From the NCBI GenBank assembly GCA_023443225.1, contig JAEZVF010000012.1, positions 1-43,589 on the forward strand: DNA of 43,589 bases, read 5' to 3'. Made by a program: the position numbers and the translations under genes. The stretch comes from Bacillota bacterium (GTDB taxonomy: Bacteria > Bacillota > Clostridia > Lachnospirales > Lachnospiraceae). This document shows, in pieces, positions 39,254-43,589 of this stretch (within the stretch, counting starts at the first letter, position 1; the number at the start of each line of letters is the position of its first letter). A model generated the notes under the pieces. It ran no database searches and was not told where the DNA came from. It was given only the letters and a program-made list of their open reading frames with translations.

Positions 39254-40600
39254 TCACCTAACCTTATGATTTAATCCAAACTTCATACTCTGCTTCTTAA
39301 AGACCTCTTTTCGAAACAAGGGATTATATATTAAATAGGTTATAAACCGATATGGTGTTCTCATATTGGTATGGAGTTCAAATGCCCGTAAGAAGATAGA
39401 ACCCGGGCTATTAAACTTCTTCCTGCACCAAAATGATACCTCCGTCAATTCGTTAGGGGTCATATTCTTAGGTAAGATTGCAGCATGATTAAAACGGTAG
39501 TCTTCATGCAACCACCATTTTCCATCGTAGAGCAGGCGCCCTTCCTCTTGTAACTTTGCATACAAGGAGGTATTGGGATAGGGCATTAAAATGTTATATG
39601 CTGCAAAACAGAATTTATTTTTAATTGCAAACTCACAGGTTTCCCGAATACTATCAACTGTATCCGCATCGTGTCCTACGGTGAAAGCCGCCCAGGTTTG
39701 TAATCCCCATTTTTTAAGTTCTTTGATTTCATGCCTATACTGGTCAAAGCTATGTTTTTGATTCGCTGCCTTGTTCATGGATTTGAGATTCTCTGCTTTA
39801 ATTGACTCAAATCCAATCACCAGTCCCAAACATCCGCTTTTTACCATTAACTGCATTAACTCCTTATCTTTTAACATATCAAGGCTTCCCTGGCTAACCC
39901 ATTTTACCTTAAGCGGAATTAAAGCACGAAATAATTCCTTTGCCTGTGTAAAGTCGGATACAATATTATCATCCACAAAAAATAACAACTTGCGTTTTTG
40001 ACTCTTAATTTCCTGTATCACTTCTTCCACTCGTCTGCAATAATGGCGGCTTTTAAAATAAGCGCTGGAGGCACAAAAGCTACAGTGGTATTTACACCCT
40101 CTGGAGAATTGGAGCAAGGTTATTGGAAGATATCCTTTTCCTTCAAATATATCTCGTCTGGGAATAATCCCTTCCTGTGGGTAAAGAGCTTGTTCTCCTT
40201 GATATTGCGGTTTTAGTTCACCCCTTCGTAAGTCTTTAATCATCTCTTCCCAAATAGGTTCTGCATCACCAATCATAATAGAAGTAGCATGTTCTTTCAC
40301 TTCTTCAGGAAGTAACGTAACGTGCATTCCTCCAAGTAATGTGGGAACTCCTCGTTTACGATATTCTTCACTTATTTCATAGGCCCTTCTGGCCGTAAAG
40401 GTTTCAACCGTAATTGCAACCAAATCTGTAGGTTCTTCATAAGGAATGGCTTCACATCTGTCATCATACATGACTACCTCGATGTCCTTTGGCGTCAGTG
40501 CCGCCAATATACCAAGCTGTAGCGGTTCCATACGCCCTTCGTCTACATATAATCCATGTTCTTTTCTGCCGATATTAGGTTTAATTAACGTCAGTTTCAT
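39254..40600 (-). CDS. B12-binding-type radical SAM protein, subfamily II
   Basis: This 448-residue protein has GMHVTLLPEE in the N-terminal domain, the triad C169-x3-C173-x2-C176 (SRGCKYHCSFCASSAYFKS), LVIGFESIKAENLKSMNKAA, and PYPNTSLYAKLQEEGRLLYD then KWWL near the C-terminus. The WWL and FNH/YG segments group it with the proteins at 33972 and 40581. The start lies inside the end of the preceding gene (20-bp overlap) after GGAGGAAGTTTGG. Confidence 0.88.
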   Translation of the reverse strand: MKLTLIKPNIGRKEHGLYVDEGRMEPLQLGILAALTPKDIEVVMYDDRCEAIPYEEPTDLVAITVETFTARRAYEISEEYRKRGVPTLLGGMHVTLLPEEVKEHATSIMIGDAEPIWEEMIKDLRRGELKPQYQGEQALYPQEGIIPRRDIFEGKGYLPITLLQFSRGCKYHCSFCASSAYFKSRHYCRRVEEVIQEIKSQKRKLLFFVDDNIVSDFTQAKELFRALIPLKVKWVSQGSLDMLKDKELMQLMVKSGCLGLVIGFESIKAENLKSMNKAANQKHSFDQYRHEIKELKKWGLQTWAAFTVGHDADTVDSIRETCEFAIKNKFCFAAYNILMPYPNTSLYAKLQEEGRLLYDGKWWLHEDYRFNHAAILPKNMTPNELTEVSFWCRKKFNSPGSIFLRAFELHTNMRTPYRFITYLIYNPLFRKEVFKKQSMKFGLNHKVR

Positions 40601-41903
40601 CCAAACTTCCTCCCAGTAACCTACCTTGCTTTCTTCGAATTTCCACTGCAGATACTATATTAAGTATAAAATATACGCTACATCGAAAGCAATTCCAATG
40701 TATTTTATTACCGATGAATCTCTTTACGATATTATTAAAGCTGTAATATTGAAAACGGACTTCCTTGCATAATCTTTTTAATTCTTCTGGCGATAGGCTC
40801 ATAGGTTGATATACGGTGTCTCCATAACAATATCCATCTTTTAGCCACCATTTCGGATAAAGCAGGCGTCCTTGTTCCTCCAGCCTATCATAAAGTTTCG
40901 TCCCCGGCATAGGAATTAAGGGATTAAAATTTGCCACTGCAAATTTATGCTTCATAGCAAATTTCATTGTTTCTCTAATTGTTTCCGGAGTATCATAATC
41001 ATAACCAAGTACAAAGGTGGCATAAATCATTAGCTTATGCTTATAGATATTTGCAATCACTTCATCATAGCTCTGTCTAAGATTAGCACTCTTATTCATT
41101 TGCTCCAAATTTCTTCGATTCAATGATTCAAACCCAATAAGGACTAAGATACAACCGCTCTCTTTCATTAAGGTCAGCAGATCATCATGCAATCCAATAT
41201 CCATACTAATCTGACATGCCCATTTCTTTTTCAGTGGTTTTATGGCATGAAAAAGGGCAATTGCAGACGATTTATTGATAAATAAGTTGTCGTCAATAAA
41301 AAACAATATCGTTTCATTGGTGTCTTTGATTTCTTCGACAATGCACTGAATATCTTTCTGCCGGACATTACATGGATACATGGATTTGATAGAGCAAAAG
41401 TCACAATGATATTTACAGCCTCGTGAGAACTGAATTGTTCCAATCTTTTGATACTTTTTCCCTTCATAAGCAGGATGCCTTGAAGGAATATAGTGAAGGG
41501 ACGCTTGATACTCAGATATGTATTTCCTTTTTATCTCACTATTTTCGTAATCATTCAGCAGCTTAGGCCAAGTATCCTCAGCATCACCTATCATAACAAC
41601 ATCTGCGTAATCTTCACATTCCTGCGGCAATATAGTAGCATGAAATCCACCAATCACAATGATATTGTTCTTTGTTTTATATTTCCGTGCAAGTATATAA
41701 GCTCTCTTCGCTGAAAACGTATCAGCTGAGAGTGCAATAATATCAGAAGACAACTCATTTGGCAGTTCTTCTATTCTATCATCGATAAAATCTATCTGGT
41801 GCATCTTTGGTGTTAAACCTGCAATAATCGGGAAAATTAAGGGTTTCATGGCATCATGGCTCTTCCCTTCAAACATACTAACACGTATTACCGTAATTCT
41901 CAT
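40581..41903 (-). CDS. B12-binding-type radical SAM protein, subfamily II
   Basis: This 440-residue protein has IVIGGFHATILPQE in the N-terminal domain, the triad C163-x3-C167-x2-C170 (SRGCKYHCDFCSIKSMYP), LVLIGFESLNRRNLEQMNKS, and PMPGTKLYDRLEEQGRLLYP then KWWLKDGYCYGD. A Cys-containing hydrophobic C-terminal part (WNCFRCSVYFILNIVSAVEI) might associate with membranes. AGGAGTCAGGT precedes the start. It overlaps the next gene. Confidence 0.88.
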   Translation of the reverse strand: MRITVIRVSMFEGKSHDAMKPLIFPIIAGLTPKMHQIDFIDDRIEELPNELSSDIIALSADTFSAKRAYILARKYKTKNNIIVIGGFHATILPQECEDYADVVMIGDAEDTWPKLLNDYENSEIKRKYISEYQASLHYIPSRHPAYEGKKYQKIGTIQFSRGCKYHCDFCSIKSMYPCNVRQKDIQCIVEEIKDTNETILFFIDDNLFINKSSAIALFHAIKPLKKKWACQISMDIGLHDDLLTLMKESGCILVLIGFESLNRRNLEQMNKSANLRQSYDEVIANIYKHKLMIYATFVLGYDYDTPETIRETMKFAMKHKFAVANFNPLIPMPGTKLYDRLEEQGRLLYPKWWLKDGYCYGDTVYQPMSLSPEELKRLCKEVRFQYYSFNNIVKRFIGNKIHWNCFRCSVYFILNIVSAVEIRRKQGRLLGGSLDETDVN

Positions 41904-41980
41904 ACCTGACTCCTGACTGTATCCTTATTGTACAAACAATAACTCGTTTCTTATTTGGTTTGCTTCAGATTATCTTTCAA

Positions 41981-43264
41981 TCATATCCCTACAAATTTAA
42001 AGCCTATATTGGTACCAAGTAAGACCGCTTTTTCAATCAAAGTTTTATTAGGTGCATGATGTACCCTGGATGCAATATTCTTAAACTTAAAGGTTTCCTT
42101 CCAGATGTGATGATAGATTTCTTCCAGCCGCCTAGGTGACATATGAAACGGTTGAAATACAGCATGATGCTGATTATACATAGACCAGTCTCTTGTTATG
42201 ATTCGATTCTCCTGTTCAAATTCTCGAAACATGACTGAGCCAGGAAGAGGGGTTAAAATAGAATATCTAGTTAAATCTAAATTCAAGTATTGAATCTTTT
42301 CAGGCATAGAAAGTAAATCCTGTTCTGTATCATGGTCAAAACCAAGTACAAAACATCCATTAACTGCAATATTATAAGCATGCATCCGTTCTACAACTTC
42401 TCGGTATTTTTCTACATTAGAAAACCGTTTATGTACACCCTTTAAGGACTGCTCACTTAAAGACTCAAACCCAATTAAAACTCCTGTACAACGACTTCTT
42501 TGTGCTGCTTTTAATAACTCATCATCAAATGCTACGTCTGCGGTGGCATTGGTCGCCCAGCGTACTTTTAGTTGCTCTAGGCCTTCCATTAACTCCAATG
42601 CATATTGTTTCGGTGCGAAGAAATTAGGATCGAAGAAAATCAATTTATTCGTATGAAGGCTCTTAATCTCATCCAACACCTCATGAACCGGCCTTGGACG
42701 ACTCCTCCACATTTCACTTATGGCACAAAATTTGCAACGGTTATTGCAACCTCTGTCTGCTATGATCGTAGGTATATTTAAATACTTTGCAGAGCTGACT
42801 GCTTTTCTATTTGGTATTTTCATATTGCAGGTGTCAATATTTTGATTATCGTAGCTTTTCTTTGGAGCTCCATTTACAAAATCATAGAAAAACTGTGGGA
42901 GAGATAGTTCTCCTGCACCAATAATAATCGTATCGGCATGTTGAAGTGCTTCCTCTGGCATAGAGGTGGTATGATAACCACCGAATAGAATATAAGCACC
43001 TCTTTTTTTAAATTCCTTGGCATGTTCATATGCCTGATGGCTTGAGGAGGTGTCAAAAGAAATAGCTACCACATCATACTTTTGTTTATCATATTTTACT
43101 GTTTGAGACATTTCATCACACACATCTATCTCTGCATGAAGTTCTTCTGGTACAAGCGATATTAATGTCGGCAAGGTCAAAGAGGGATAGCTTAGCAGCT
43201 TTGATAATTTCCCACGATAACTCTTATCATACTTATGCCAAGCATGAATAAATAGTATTTTCAT
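41981..43264 (-). CDS. B12-binding-type radical SAM protein, subfamily I, first gene of the array
   Basis: This 427-residue protein has ILFGGYHTTSMPEEALQHAD in the N-terminal domain, the triad C173-x3-C177-x2-C180 (DRGCNNRCKFCAISEMWRS), LIGFESLSEQSLKGVHKRFS, and PLPGSVMFREFEQENRIITR then DWSMYNQHHAVFQP. It pairs with the protein at 35344. It is the first gene after the only strong promoter seen (43322-43350), with AAAAGGGAGAAC before its ATG. Confidence 0.88.
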   Translation of the reverse strand: MKILFIHAWHKYDKSYRGKLSKLLSYPSLTLPTLISLVPEELHAEIDVCDEMSQTVKYDKQKYDVVAISFDTSSSHQAYEHAKEFKKRGAYILFGGYHTTSMPEEALQHADTIIIGAGELSLPQFFYDFVNGAPKKSYDNQNIDTCNMKIPNRKAVSSAKYLNIPTIIADRGCNNRCKFCAISEMWRSRPRPVHEVLDEIKSLHTNKLIFFDPNFFAPKQYALELMEGLEQLKVRWATNATADVAFDDELLKAAQRSRCTGVLIGFESLSEQSLKGVHKRFSNVEKYREVVERMHAYNIAVNGCFVLGFDHDTEQDLLSMPEKIQYLNLDLTRYSILTPLPGSVMFREFEQENRIITRDWSMYNQHHAVFQPFHMSPRRLEEIYHHIWKETFKFKNIASRVHHAPNKTLIEKAVLLGTNIGFKFVGI

Positions 43265-43321
43265 TTTTGTTCTCCCTTTTCGTTTTTCTACTTATACTCA
43301 TTAATTGTCACATTTTGTACT

Positions 43322-43350
43322 ATTATACCATGGTTGACATTTAAAGCCAA
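43322..43350 (-). promoter_or_regulatory. Promoter of the radical SAM / GH3 / GNAT array
   Basis: The -35 box TTGGCT (43345-43350) is followed by a 17-nt spacer and a perfect -10 box TATAAT (43322-43327) on the minus strand, about 58 bp upstream of the first gene. No other promoter of this quality is visible within the array, so all eight genes may form one operon. Confidence 0.65.
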
Positions 43351-43589
43351 TTAGAATTATTGTTTATCAATTAACAAATTATTGTTATCGTTTAACGGTT
43401 GGGCGAGTGCAAATGTAAAAATGTAAAATTAATTGTATTTTATCAGCAACTCGGGAAAATAAACTTGAGTTTCCGCAAATTGCAATTGAAAAACAGGAAA
43501 GTCTTACCAAAGTGCCAATCTGCCGTTTTTCGAATTGTATAAGTGTGGCAGTACATTGATTAGAGGCACTTTAATAAGCCCCGCTTGAA
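43351..43589. other. Non-coding end of window with an inverted repeat
   Basis: I see no gene here. An inverted repeat AAAGTGCC (43509-43516) / GGCACTTT (43565-43572) encloses a second pair TGCC/GGCA and an AATC/GATT pair; it has no U-tract. It may be the end of a neighbouring element or a regulatory hairpin. Confidence 0.35.

Noticed and set aside
1..43589. CRISPR array, retron, or reverse-transcriptase diversity element
   Set aside because: No regularly spaced repeats of 25-40 bp, no reverse transcriptase motif and no template/variable repeat pair were seen on either strand.

Overview
The window reads as low-GC, Gram-positive Clostridia DNA, most like Lachnospiraceae: strong GGAGG-type Shine-Dalgarno sites, TTG and GTG starts, and a Clostridia-type siphophage gene order. 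I cannot name a species from the sequence alone. It has two parts, joined at a tRNA-Leu(AAG) gene at 32485-32569.

Positions 1 to about 32484 are the right-hand part of a siphovirus prophage. Its left end lies outside the window, so no lysis genes are visible. Almost everything is on the minus strand and is described here in transcription order, from high to low coordinates. The integrase and a CI-type repressor (plus strand) face a Cro-like protein and an antirepressor (minus strand) across a switch region with back-to-back promoters and identical 16-bp palindromic operators. Next comes an early block of many small genes. It is followed by a recombination and replication module: RecT, a PD-(D/E)XK nuclease, a HerA-like ATPase, an HNH nuclease, a RusA resolvase, and a replication initiator whose gene contains tandem 11-bp iteron-like repeats. 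After that come a small cytosine-methyltransferase-like protein, a run of small Cys-rich proteins and other accessory genes, and an ArpU/RinA-type late regulator. A non-coding block holds a tRNA-Ile(UAU), an abnormal tRNA-like gene and a structured leader. The late genes follow: terminase, portal, minor capsid, HExxH protein, scaffold, capsid, connectors, tail tube, chaperones, tape measure, Tal-like protein, and a tail appendage gene cut off at position 1. Nine coding genes of 30-59 residues fill what would otherwise look like gaps.

Positions 32570-43589 are host chromosome. One promoter at about 43322-43350 precedes an eight-gene minus-strand array: five different B12-binding-type radical SAM proteins, two GNAT-like proteins and one GH3-family acyl-adenylating protein. 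Several of these genes overlap by up to 20 bp. A 246-bp fold-back repeat sits inside the array, and a 14-codon ORF with a perfect ribosome site lies just beyond it. The array looks like an uncharacterised biosynthetic pathway that activates an acyl group, carries out several radical C-C or methyl-transfer steps, and makes acyl or amino-acyl conjugates. It is the strongest candidate here for an undescribed system. Its product cannot be told from the sequence.
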